NCBI RefSeq assembly: GCF_009758205.1
Contig: NZ_WRXN01000022.1
Location: forward strand, 1 to 54,885
DNA: 54,885 nt
Direction of reading: 5' to 3'
From: Chitinophaga tropicalis
Lineage (GTDB): Bacteria; Bacteroidota; Bacteroidia; Chitinophagales; Chitinophagaceae
How positions within the stretch are numbered: position 1 is the stretch's first letter; each line of letters starts with the position of its first letter. The position numbers and the translations under genes were made by a program. Positions 37,057-44,872 of the stretch are shown here, piece after piece. The notes below the pieces were generated by a model. It was not told where the DNA came from. It did not search any database and saw nothing but the letters and a program-made list of their open reading frames with translations.

Positions 37057-37075
37057 ACGCTGTCTGCACGTATAA

Positions 37076-38260
37076 TTAAAGCGGTCTGGCTTTGAGCAGA
37101 CTATCCAGGGAGATAGTTTCAGGTGCTATTACAGCGCCATCGCGAAGACGGTCCAGTCCTGTATACACTATCTTCTCGCCGGCGCTCACTCCTTTTTCTA
37201 CAAAATACCAGTTACCATTTTTACCGGAGATGCGGATAGGTTTGCTGGTTACTTTATTACTGTCTCCCACGGCAAAGACAAATACTTTGTCCTGCAGTTC
37301 GAAGGTAGCTTCTGAAGGCACCAGGATAGCGGCAGCGAAAGCTTCAGGGATCTTCACCTTACCGGTATTGCCGGAGCGGATCAGGCCTGATGCGTTCGGG
37401 AAAACAGCGCGGAAGCTAACAGCTCCCATTGTTTTATCGAACTGTCCTTCCATGGTTTCGATACGGCCTTTCTCAGGATAGATGGTGTTGTCGGCCATTA
37501 CCAGTTCTACCGGAGGCAGTTGTTTTACCTTATCTGCGATGGTATTACCTTTTGTTTTATCCTTGAAACGGAGGAAGTCAACTTCGCTCATAGAGAAATA
37601 AGCATATACCTCTTTCACGTCAGAGAGCACGGTGAGGGGTTGTGTTTCTCCGCGACCTACAAGGCTTCCTGTCTTTAAAGGAATACGGCCAATGTAACCG
37701 CTTACGGGTGCAGTGATGAGTGTGTATCCCAGGTTGATACGGGCATTGCTTACCTGTGCCTGAGCCTGCGCAACATTTGCTTTTGCCGCCTGGTATGCAG
37801 CGGTAGCTGTTTTCAGCTGGATGTCAGAAACTACGTTGTTCTGTACAAGCGGTGTAAGGCGGGATACTTCGAGGGAAGCCTTTTCTTCATTTGCCTGTGC
37901 GGCCAGCAGTAATGCAGAAGCGTTGCTGAGCTGTTCACGATAAGGGCGGTCATTAATGCGGAAGAGGGGTTGTCCTTCTTTCACATAAGCGCCTTCATCG
38001 ACGAAGATCTTATCCAGGTATCCGTCTACCTGTGGCCTGATCTCCACATTTACCTTTCCTTCCAGGGCGGCGTTGTATTCGCGGTAAGTAGTAGCAGGTA
38101 CTTCAGCTACTTTCAGTACAGGCAATGACGGTGCAGGAGGCGCTCCTCCTTCTGGCTTGGCTGATGATGATGCACAGCCGGAAAGTACAGCCAATATCAT
38201 TACACTATAGAGGAAGGCTGCGGGCCTGTGTGTGTTCATGTGTTGCAAAAACTGGTTCAT
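37076..38260 (-). CDS. RND efflux periplasmic adaptor (membrane fusion protein, lipoprotein)
   Basis: 394 residues from MNQFLQHMNTHRPAAFLYSVM (38260); the frame extends upstream to 38326 but those codons look like leader DNA. The lipoprotein signal AVLSGC puts the protein on the periplasmic face. The adaptor parts are in order: lipoyl half-motif (GKVNVEIRPQVDGYLDKIFVDEGAYVKEGQPLF), a coiled coil (about 115-185), lipoyl half-motif (LGYTLITAPVSGYIGRIPLKTGSLV), beta-barrel and membrane-proximal domain (KVFVFAVGDSNKVTSKPIRISGKNGNWYFVEKGVSAGEKIVYTGLDRLRDG). It bridges the pump and the outer membrane channel. Confidence 0.93.
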   Translation of the reverse strand: MNQFLQHMNTHRPAAFLYSVMILAVLSGCASSSAKPEGGAPPAPSLPVLKVAEVPATTYREYNAALEGKVNVEIRPQVDGYLDKIFVDEGAYVKEGQPLFRINDRPYREQLSNASALLLAAQANEEKASLEVSRLTPLVQNNVVSDIQLKTATAAYQAAKANVAQAQAQVSNARINLGYTLITAPVSGYIGRIPLKTGSLVGRGETQPLTVLSDVKEVYAYFSMSEVDFLRFKDKTKGNTIADKVKQLPPVELVMADNTIYPEKGRIETMEGQFDKTMGAVSFRAVFPNASGLIRSGNTGKVKIPEAFAAAILVPSEATFELQDKVFVFAVGDSNKVTSKPIRISGKNGNWYFVEKGVSAGEKIVYTGLDRLRDGAVIAPETISLDSLLKARPL

Positions 38261-38599
38261 ACTGTTTATTTTACGTTGTGAGTGGCAATAGTCGTCCTCT
38301 CCTGCAATACAGTTGCCTGTAATCACAGATAAATAATGACGGCCAGTGACATAGGTTCTCTGTCTGTTCCCTGTTCAGGGGAAGAGAAAAAGTTACAAAT
38401 GCAGCGCGGTCAAGGACTACGTTGAGATAATGAGTGATTGATAAACTGCTAAGAAAAAACCAAAAAAGTTGTTAGCAGGCCTGATGTTTATAGTTCATGT
38501 GCTTACGGTTTTAGTTTAGTTCCTGGAAACACTGTTAATAGATAGATTAATGCAAATGTAGCACGTATAGAAACGAAATTCATTTAACTAATTAAGGTA

Positions 38600-39481
38600 T
38601 TAATTGTACTTTTCACGGGCGCCTTTCTGAAACCCTGCAGGTGTGAACCCGGTATGTTTCTTGAAAAAGCGGTTAAAGTATCCGTCATCCTCAAAGTTAA
38701 GCTGCCACGCTATTTCCTTGATACTTACATCTCCCCAGTACAACAGTCTTTTCGCTTCCATGATACGTTTCTCATCAATGATCTGTTTTGCGGTTTTACC
38801 CAACGCTGATTTGATAGTATCGTTCAGGTGACCTGGCGTAACGAACATCATATCTGCATACTGCGCTACCTGTGTTTTATCTTTATAGTGCAGGTCTGAG
38901 AGTTCATTGAACTGGCGTACTATACGGTTAGGCAATGTATCTGTCTGCATGGAAGCAATATCGATCTGCGGGAAGCGAGAGCTGGCTGTCAGCAAAGATT
39001 TCAGCTGATTGCGCAATATCATTTCACGTAGTGGCAGATTGTTTTCCATTTCTCTCAGCATGGGCCTCACAAAGCTCATTAATTCCCTGAGCTGTTCATC
39101 GGTGAGCTCTATCACTGATCTTTCAAACATACATGCCCAGCAAAGCAGTCCTGTGCCTACAGTTTCACCCATGAAGAAATCACAGTTGAAAGAAATATTG
39201 ACAATCTCAGATAAACTATTCCCGGTATGCTGATGTACCTGGTCAGGAGACAGCATGATCATAGCCGGCGCTTTCACTGTATATTTCTTAAAGTCAATAT
39301 ACTGTGTAGTCTCGCCTGACAGTACAAGCGTGATGCTGTAATTGTTACGCCTGTGAGGTTCCATTACATCATCGGGTTTCACCAGGTATGTAGTACGGTC
39401 TATATGGAAACCCTTTACGGGATTATCTATCTTATTTACGTCCGCATAGTCGTAAACGGGTATGGATACATTGTTCCGCAT
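38600..39481 (-). CDS. AraC-family transcriptional regulator (upstream of efflux operon)
   Basis: 293 residues. The N-terminal cupin-like sensing region (about 1-165) contains the family pattern HRRNNYSITLVLSGETT and PAMIMLSPDQVHQHTG. The C-terminal double HTH (TQVAQYADMMFVTPGHLNDTIKSALG and IKEIAWQLNFEDDGYFNRFFKKHTGF) binds DNA. The gene points the same way as the efflux operon and precedes it by 340 bp, so it may activate the operon in response to a substrate. It is itself downstream of a MarR-type gene with a large palindrome between them. Confidence 0.9.
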   Translation of the reverse strand: MRNNVSIPVYDYADVNKIDNPVKGFHIDRTTYLVKPDDVMEPHRRNNYSITLVLSGETTQYIDFKKYTVKAPAMIMLSPDQVHQHTGNSLSEIVNISFNCDFFMGETVGTGLLCWACMFERSVIELTDEQLRELMSFVRPMLREMENNLPLREMILRNQLKSLLTASSRFPQIDIASMQTDTLPNRIVRQFNELSDLHYKDKTQVAQYADMMFVTPGHLNDTIKSALGKTAKQIIDEKRIMEAKRLLYWGDVSIKEIAWQLNFEDDGYFNRFFKKHTGFTPAGFQKGAREKYN

Positions 39482-39710
39482 AACACTTGTCAGTTTGTTA
39501 TTAATAATGGGTTCACGATAACATATACAGTAGGATGACCGATATGTGACGGTTCAGACAGGAGCAGGTAATAAGTAGTATTAACGTTTCGTAACAGACT
39601 AATAGTAGTGCAAAAGTAAAAAATCCAATCTATTATCCTAGTAACTTAAATAATTAATATAGAACTCGATAATTTAATACCACCCTTTTACCCCTCTTTT
39701 TCCTGCCTGC

Positions 39711-39734
39711 ATTTAATTAGCCGGCTAATTAAAT
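39711..39734. promoter_or_regulatory. Perfect 24-bp palindrome, probable MarR operator
   Basis: ATTTAATTAG-CCGG-CTAATTAAAT is a perfect palindrome. Its TTAGCCGGCTAA core occurs again at 40215-40226, just upstream of the MarR start codon. It lies just past the end of the MarR gene and about 230 bp upstream of the AraC gene, where a repressor could control the AraC gene or the AraC-efflux unit. Confidence 0.7.
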
Positions 39735-39757
39735 AAATCAAAAAAAAGGAAAAACGG

Positions 39758-40198
39758 TTATTCTTCCTCTTCCAGATTATCCAGTACCTGCATCAGCAAA
39801 CGCTTTAATAATATCTTTTCTTCCATGCTCATATTCTTTGACATCTGTTGTTCCAGTTTGTTCCAGGTGGTATCAATGATCTGGGAGGTTGCCTCTTTTC
39901 CCTTTTCTGTGAGGCTTACCCTGACCACACGCTGGTCGGCGCAACATTTTTCCTTTGTAAGAAAGCCGTTTTTTTCCAGCCGTTCCGCCATACGCGTCAC
40001 TGTGGCGGGTGTTACTTCAAGATTATCCTTCAGTTCGTTCATCGTCATCGCACCGTTGCACATCACTTCCTGCAGAAATTGCTCCTGGCCTGCATGGAGG
40101 TTATAGGCAGCCAGCATCTGGTTACCTTTGTTCCTGTGCACCTTGCAGACCCGCATAAGCAGGTAGCCGACGGTGCTGCACATTAGCGGTTCTTTCAT
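39758..40198 (-). CDS. MarR-family transcriptional regulator
   Basis: 146 residues with a winged-helix core (MTMNELKDNLEVTPATVTRMAERLEKNGFLTKEKCCADQRVVRVSLTEKGKEATSQI): recognition helix at VTPATVTRMAERLE, wing with the family signature DQRVVRVSLTEKG. It binds DNA as a dimer at short palindromes and is usually released by phenolic or lipophilic compounds. The two palindromes, one about 13 bp before its own ATG and one after its stop codon, strongly suggest autoregulation and control of the adjacent AraC/efflux genes. C-terminal EEEE tail. Confidence 0.93.
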   Translation of the reverse strand: MKEPLMCSTVGYLLMRVCKVHRNKGNQMLAAYNLHAGQEQFLQEVMCNGAMTMNELKDNLEVTPATVTRMAERLEKNGFLTKEKCCADQRVVRVSLTEKGKEATSQIIDTTWNKLEQQMSKNMSMEEKILLKRLLMQVLDNLEEEE

Positions 40199-40210
40199 GG
40201 GCCAAAGGTA

Positions 40211-40230
40211 ATAATTAGCCGGCTAAATAA
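40211..40230. promoter_or_regulatory. Palindrome in the MarR promoter (autoregulatory operator)
   Basis: The 12-bp core TTAGCCGGCTAA is perfect and the flanks continue as an imperfect palindrome. It sits 13-32 bp upstream of the MarR ATG, in the expected -10/leader position, and repeats the core of the site at 39711. Confidence 0.7.
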
Positions 40231-40274
40231 ATAAAAAATTATTTTTCCTGTAAAAAATCTGCGTAAAAACACAA

Positions 40275-40308
40275 AAAACGCCTTTACCGGCGGTAAAAGC
40301 GTTTTCTG
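40275..40308 (-). terminator. Terminator of the MutS2-like gene
   Basis: AAAACGC-TTTACCG / CGGTAAA-GCGTTTT stem with short loop, and T-runs on both strands, 33 bp after the stop codon of the minus-strand gene. Confidence 0.75.
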
Positions 40309-40340
40309 TGTTTTTCTCCGGCCTATAAAAAAGGCCATTA

Positions 40341-42461
40341 TTATTTAGCAGTTTCCTTTTTCTCTTTCGGACGTTCTTTCACCAGTACAAGATCTGCCAG
40401 CAGCACATTCATCGGGATATTACCCAGCTTCACAATGCCTCTCTTATCCCTGATCTCGAGCAACTTACCGACCTGGCCGTTACTACGGATCTTTACCTGA
40501 TCCCCTACTTTACACTCTCCTGTTATTTCAAGGAATCTTTCCTGTACTTTCTTCTCAAAACGTTCGTTGATCTGCTTTTCCTTTTTCCGGAACAACAGCG
40601 CTTCCGCCTGCTTCATTACTTTCTGCTTATCTTCCGTGCGTTTCCACTCTATCACTATCTGCTTCATCTTCCGCTCCATATCTTTCAGGTATTGGAGCTC
40701 CTCTTCCTTGATCTTGTTCTGGAGCTTCATAGCGGTGAACTGCTGGGTTTTCCGCTCTTTATCAGATAATATCTCATATTCACGTTTCAGGCGTTCATTT
40801 TCTTTCAGCAGCTTCTGCAGCTCTTTTTCCTTAGCTTCTACTTTCTGAAGGTCCTGTTCTGCCTTGTTGAGCAGTTTATCCAGCTGGAAATGTCCTTCGT
40901 CCACCAGGTTACGCGCCCGGGAAATCAGGGAAGGATGCAGTCCTATACGCTGGGCAATAGAGAAAGTATATGAGCTGCCCGGCTTGCCGACAATCAACTT
41001 ATAAAGCGGCAGCAGGTTCTGTTCGTCAAAACCCATGGCGCCGTTAATGATACCTTTCACTTTATTGGCCATTACCTTCAGGTTAAGGTAGTGGGTAGTT
41101 ACTATTCCGAAGGAGTGTTTCTTGGCCAGTTCTTCCATGATGACCTCTGCAAAGGCACCTCCCAGGTTAGGGTCGGAACCGCTACCCAACTCGTCTATGA
41201 AGAAGAGGGTCCTGCCATTGGCATTCTCCATAAAGTACTTCATGTTCTTGAGATGGGAGCTGTAGGTACTCAGCTCGAACTCCAGGGATTGGGTATCGCC
41301 AATATGGATCATAAGCTGACGGAAGATACCCAGCTGGGAGCTGGGATGTACCGGTACCAGCAAACCTGCCTGCAACATCAGCTGAATAAGTCCTAATGTT
41401 TTCAGCGTAACTGTTTTACCGCCCGCATTTGGTCCGCTGATCACCAGTATGTGATTATCCTTATCCAGGCTCACGCTGATGGGGATAGTGGGTTTCTGGT
41501 TGCGGCGGTTATAGAGTAACAGCAGGGGGTGATAGGCTTCTACCAGGTGTACCTGTGAATGCGGGTTAAGCATGGGATAGTTACCATCCATATCCAGTGC
41601 CAGTTTTGCTTTGGCGCGGATAAAGTCGTACTCGCCCAGTATCTCGTGATAGTTATTGAGCAGCTGGCTGTGTTGGGAAAGAGCACCTGTCAGGGTACGG
41701 AGTATCTTGTAGACCTCCTTGTTCTCTTCTCTTTCCAGGGAAGCCACGTCGTTGTTCAGCTCAATTGTTTCTTCCGGCTCCACGAATGCGGTACGGCGGG
41801 TATCTGACTCCCCATGCAGGATACCTTTCACCATGCGTTTATTTTCCGCATAGATGGCCACTACCCTTCTGCCGTTAAGGAAAGCTTCCTCTGTGTCTGC
41901 CAGGTATCCCAGTTTACTCAGTTTGCTGAGTACTCTGTCAAATGCCCTGCGCAGCTCATTCCTTTTGCGGAAAAGCTGCATACGTATTTTGGCCAGTTCG
42001 GGGGTAGCGTTATCCCTTACCTGTCCATTTTCATCCAGCACATCATCTATCAGAACAAGGATCTTCTTTTCGAAATGGGTATGCGTGATCACACCAAAGA
42101 GGGCGGAATATTGCACCCGTCTATCGTGATCAAAGAAACGCACTATACTCTGCATGCTTTCCGCCAGTTTGCGGAGCTGCATGATTTGTTCGCCGCTCAA
42201 TACGGCGCCCTGAATGCTCAGGAGACGAAGCTCATTTTTCAGGTTAAGAATGTAGTCGTTCGGGAAGTGCTCCTGCAGCAGGGTTAGCTGCTTATATTCG
42301 TGCGCCTGTTGGAGGGCTGTTCTTACATAATCTATGTGGGTATGCAAACGGAGGTCTTCCGCCATCTGTTTACCCAACTCTGTTTTACAATGCTCCTGTA
42401 ATAATGCCTGTACTTTGTCAAATTCCAGCTGCACGAGCGCTGACTCGGGAAAATATTTCAT
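40341..42461 (-). CDS. MutS2-like ATPase without Smr domain
   Basis: 706 residues. The N-terminal MutS core/lever (about 10-300) leads to a MutS-type ATPase: Walker A SGPNAGGKTVTLK (about 336-348), Walker B TLFFIDELGSGSDPNLGGA, and the TTHYLNLK and TFSIAQRIGL segments. A long charged coiled coil (about 520-640) and a KOW-like module (KVGDQVKIRSNGQVGKLLEIRDKRG) follow. MutS2 proteins of about 780 residues normally end in an Smr nuclease; here the protein stops after the KOW-like part, so nuclease function is absent. MutS2 relatives bind branched or recombination DNA and, in some bacteria, stalled ribosomes. It is transcribed alone and divergently from msrA. Confidence 0.85.
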   Translation of the reverse strand: MKYFPESALVQLEFDKVQALLQEHCKTELGKQMAEDLRLHTHIDYVRTALQQAHEYKQLTLLQEHFPNDYILNLKNELRLLSIQGAVLSGEQIMQLRKLAESMQSIVRFFDHDRRVQYSALFGVITHTHFEKKILVLIDDVLDENGQVRDNATPELAKIRMQLFRKRNELRRAFDRVLSKLSKLGYLADTEEAFLNGRRVVAIYAENKRMVKGILHGESDTRRTAFVEPEETIELNNDVASLEREENKEVYKILRTLTGALSQHSQLLNNYHEILGEYDFIRAKAKLALDMDGNYPMLNPHSQVHLVEAYHPLLLLYNRRNQKPTIPISVSLDKDNHILVISGPNAGGKTVTLKTLGLIQLMLQAGLLVPVHPSSQLGIFRQLMIHIGDTQSLEFELSTYSSHLKNMKYFMENANGRTLFFIDELGSGSDPNLGGAFAEVIMEELAKKHSFGIVTTHYLNLKVMANKVKGIINGAMGFDEQNLLPLYKLIVGKPGSSYTFSIAQRIGLHPSLISRARNLVDEGHFQLDKLLNKAEQDLQKVEAKEKELQKLLKENERLKREYEILSDKERKTQQFTAMKLQNKIKEEELQYLKDMERKMKQIVIEWKRTEDKQKVMKQAEALLFRKKEKQINERFEKKVQERFLEITGECKVGDQVKIRSNGQVGKLLEIRDKRGIVKLGNIPMNVLLADLVLVKERPKEKKETAK

Positions 42462-42664
42462 CTTACTTATCCATACAAAGCCTGTAAACCCTTTGTTTAC
42501 AGACGGTTAAAATTGGTTTCTGACAAACCGCACCAGCCCCGGCCTGTCAAAAAGAATGTTAAAGTTACTTAACTTGTCGATCTAATACCTCAATGTTGTC
42601 GTAATTTAACTTGTTGGGGGTATCTGTCCCTTGACCAGAAATGACACTTCAACATTTAAAAATC

Positions 42665-43315
42665 ATGCGAAGATACTCATTATTAAGCTGTTTGCTGGCA
42701 ATTGCTTTCACTGCATGTGCCCAGGGCAAACCTTCAAAAGATAAAGTACCCGGAGATATGGAAGTAAGCAACAATGTAAAAACCGAGAAGGCCACGTTTG
42801 GCGGCGGTTGTTTCTGGTGTACTGAAGCGCAGTTTCAGTACCTGGATGGCGTGTTAAAAGTAGAATCCGGCTATGCCGGGGGTACTGTGCCCAACCCTAC
42901 ATACGAGCAGGTATGTACGGGAACTACCGGTCATGCGGAAGTGATACAGGTAACCTACGATCCTTCAAAGATCACATACGAGGAACTGCTGCAGGCTTTC
43001 TGGCAAAGCCATGACCCCACCCAGCTGAACAGGCAGGGTAATGATGTGGGAACCCAGTATCGTTCCGTTATCTTCTATCATAATGAAGAACAGCATAAGC
43101 TGGCGGAATTCTATAAGGATAAGCTGCAACACTCAGGGGCATACGATGAGCCGGTAGTAACGGAGATCTCTCCTATAGATAAATTCTACAAAGCGGAGAA
43201 TTATCATCAGAATTACTATAATCAAAATGGCTCTCAGCCTTATTGCCATTTTGTGATAGCGCCTAAACTGGAGAAATTCAAGAAGGTGTTTAAGGATAAA
43301 CTGAAAAAGAACTAA
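42665..43315 (+). CDS. msrA: Peptide-methionine (S)-S-oxide reductase, exported lipoprotein form
   Basis: 216 residues from the ATG at 42665; an ATG 24 bp upstream (42641) would add eight residues before the signal. MRRYSLLSCLLAIAFTACAQGK is a lipoprotein-type signal with Cys in FTAC. The enzyme body has the MsrA active-site motif GGGCFWCTEA (first Cys nucleophile), YAGGTVPNPTYEQVCTGTTGHAEVI and QYRSVIFYHNEEQ. It reduces methionine-S-sulfoxide in proteins, here in the periplasm or outer membrane face, repairing oxidised envelope proteins. Single transcription unit. Confidence 0.95.
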   Translation: MRRYSLLSCLLAIAFTACAQGKPSKDKVPGDMEVSNNVKTEKATFGGGCFWCTEAQFQYLDGVLKVESGYAGGTVPNPTYEQVCTGTTGHAEVIQVTYDPSKITYEELLQAFWQSHDPTQLNRQGNDVGTQYRSVIFYHNEEQHKLAEFYKDKLQHSGAYDEPVVTEISPIDKFYKAENYHQNYYNQNGSQPYCHFVIAPKLEKFKKVFKDKLKKN

Positions 43316-43342
43316 ACCGGCGGATGTTCCTATAAAAAGATT

Positions 43343-43380
43343 ACAAAAAGCGCTTTCTTCAAAGAGAAAGCGTTTTTTGT
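43343..43380 (+). terminator. Terminator of msrA
   Basis: ACAAAAAGCGCTTTCTT pairs with AGAGAAAGCGTTTTTTGT (one bulge), followed by further T. Confidence 0.8.
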
Positions 43381-43434
43381 AAAGGGGTAATGTGGGGTCA
43401 CGTGGGGCTAAAGTGGTACCGCAATACATACACT

Positions 43435-43532
43435 AAACATGCTTAAGACATGCTTAAGACATGCTTGAAACATGCTTTTAAGGTGGATTAAAGGTGGATT
43501 AAAGGCGAACTAAAGGGGGACTAAAGGTGGAC
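43435..43532. repeat. Two adjacent 11-bp tandem repeat arrays
   Basis: Units 1-4 are RAACATGCTTA-like (43435-43445 AAACATGCTTA, 43446-43456 AGACATGCTTA, 43457-43467 AGACATGCTTG, 43468-43478 AAACATGCTTT). Units 5-9 are TAAAGGTGGAT-like (first one base short, then TAAAGGTGGAT, TAAAGGCGAAC, TAAAGGGGGAC, TAAAGGTGGAC, ending at 43532). All nine units keep an 11-bp period, about one DNA helix turn, across the change of sequence. The block is non-coding, about 115 bp before the ATG of the tail-anchored protein gene and after the msrA terminator. Confidence 0.85.
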
Positions 43533-43645
43533 TGATATGCCCAGATGGTTAAAAAGCAGTCAATTATTATATTAAATTAAATTGTATATTGCAGCCGGAC
43601 AATATATGACTACATCCCTGCAACTACCTGGCTAATTATACCCGA

Positions 43646-44392
43646 ATGAAATATACATCACAAACCTGGGACCCGAATATTTCCGAAACGGAAAAGTCGT
43701 TCCGCACCTTTATCAACAATGATCAGGCGTTAACGTATTTCCTTGAAACAGGTACAATGCGTAAAAATGCCAAATTTGCCAAAGAGACCATTTACAGTGA
43801 TCCGGCATTCCTGGCATTTATCTCCCCTTATTACGAACCGGTATATACCGCTGCTGTGATCCGCAGCTTTGATACCAAAGACACCAACCTGATGGGTGAT
43901 GTAGCTGGTAATCCTATCCTGCTGGATGTAAGCCATAAGCAGAAAGCTTTTGCTGCTATTGAACAACACCTGGAACAGAAGCTGAGGCAGTTACAGAATA
44001 CCTCTCTTCAGATACAACAAGGTGGTTTTATTGTACCTGCTGAGCTGGAAGAGACCAGTGGTATTATGGTGATCTGTGTATTGAACTACCTGCCTGTTGA
44101 GTTTCAGTCTATCCGTACAAAATTTGCCGTACAGATAGTAAACACGGCAAAAGCGTTAATGAACAGGGATTTTGAGCTGGCATCCAGTATGGCTACCAAC
44201 GTGCGTCAGCTGAAAGCGGATGCGCAGGCTACTTATGATGCGGATGCGTTGTATCAGTCAATTGAGAGGGTAAGGGAAAGCGCCCAGGCTTCCGCGGGTA
44301 ATAGTGATGGCGGAGGGGGTGGTATCTCTATATGGGGTATTATCGGGATTATACTGATTATTATTAAGCTGATATTGTTATTTGCGAGATAA
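43646..44392 (+). CDS. Tail-anchored protein, unknown function
   Basis: 248 residues; not recognised. No signal peptide. Residues 1-215 are soluble and mostly helical (AFAAIEQHLEQKLRQLQNTSLQIQQ, FELASSMATNVRQLKADAQ). A glycine/serine linker (SAGNSDGGGGG) leads to one C-terminal membrane helix (SIWGIIGIILIIIKLILLF) and AR, so the body probably faces the cytoplasm. C-terminal anchoring of this kind is seen in signalling and phage-defence proteins, but also in plain structural proteins. It is preceded by the 11-bp repeat arrays and converges on the candidate immunity gene. Confidence 0.65.
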   Translation: MKYTSQTWDPNISETEKSFRTFINNDQALTYFLETGTMRKNAKFAKETIYSDPAFLAFISPYYEPVYTAAVIRSFDTKDTNLMGDVAGNPILLDVSHKQKAFAAIEQHLEQKLRQLQNTSLQIQQGGFIVPAELEETSGIMVICVLNYLPVEFQSIRTKFAVQIVNTAKALMNRDFELASSMATNVRQLKADAQATYDADALYQSIERVRESAQASAGNSDGGGGGISIWGIIGIILIIIKLILLFAR

Positions 44393-44408
44393 CCTTTCTG
44401 AATAGATT

Positions 44409-44446
44409 TAAACCGGATGCCAGGCTAATCGCCCAGCATCCGGTTT
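44409..44446. terminator. Terminator between tail-anchored protein and candidate immunity gene
   Basis: AAACCGGATGC (44410-44420) pairs with GCATCCGGTTT (44436-44446) around a 15-base loop. It overlaps the last codons of the minus-strand gene (stop at 44425), so it can end both convergent transcripts. Confidence 0.65.
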
Positions 44447-44868
44447 CTTATTTCATCATACTTTTCTATCCAGCTAAAATCGCCCTGGATAGATGGTAGT
44501 AAGTAAGTCTGCATTATAATACAGAGATTTCTTATCTCATGCTGCGTCTTTTTCTTAGAAGGCGCCTTTGAAGGGTAATCCTGTAAAACAGGGAAATTAA
44601 TCCCTTTCTCTTTAGCTTCCGGTACAAGTACCAGCAAGGCATCGTTCAGGCCAAAACGGTTATCATCTCTCTGGTACGGCCAGATACCCAGATGCAATTT
44701 TGCTTCAAAGCCTACTTCAAAACTAAAATCACAATGTGGAAAGCGTACCACGATATGGTTGGGCAAACCATCCAGCAAAGTGTATGGCGCTGGCCATGAA
44801 AATGCTGAAAGTACCTCTTCCAGCATTTTCATGGTCATAAAATCTTTGTTTTTATACCTTTCCTCCAT
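44425..44868 (-). CDS. Candidate immunity protein for the upstream toxin-like protein
   Basis: 147 residues, no signal peptide, not recognised by family. It is acidic and aromatic, with PHCDFSFEVGFEAKLHLGIWPYQRDDNR and a C-terminal helical part with two tryptophan/tyrosine-rich segments (FSWIEKYDEIRNRMLGD). Its start lies 4 bp after the stop of the 1873-residue protein, so it is the last gene of that operon. A small soluble acidic protein directly after a huge exported protein with a variable C-terminus is the typical layout of an immunity gene. Function is therefore inferred from position, not from sequence similarity. Confidence 0.6.
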   Translation of the reverse strand: MEERYKNKDFMTMKMLEEVLSAFSWPAPYTLLDGLPNHIVVRFPHCDFSFEVGFEAKLHLGIWPYQRDDNRFGLNDALLVLVPEAKEKGINFPVLQDYPSKAPSKKKTQHEIRNLCIIMQTYLLPSIQGDFSWIEKYDEIRNRMLGD

Positions 44869-44872
44869 TTAT

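Noticed and set aside
43435..43532. CRISPR array
   Set aside because: Units are 11 bp and contiguous, without spacers, and no cas gene is near.
44425..44868. Named immunity family for the 147-aa protein
   Set aside because: No family motif was recognised; only position supports an immunity role.
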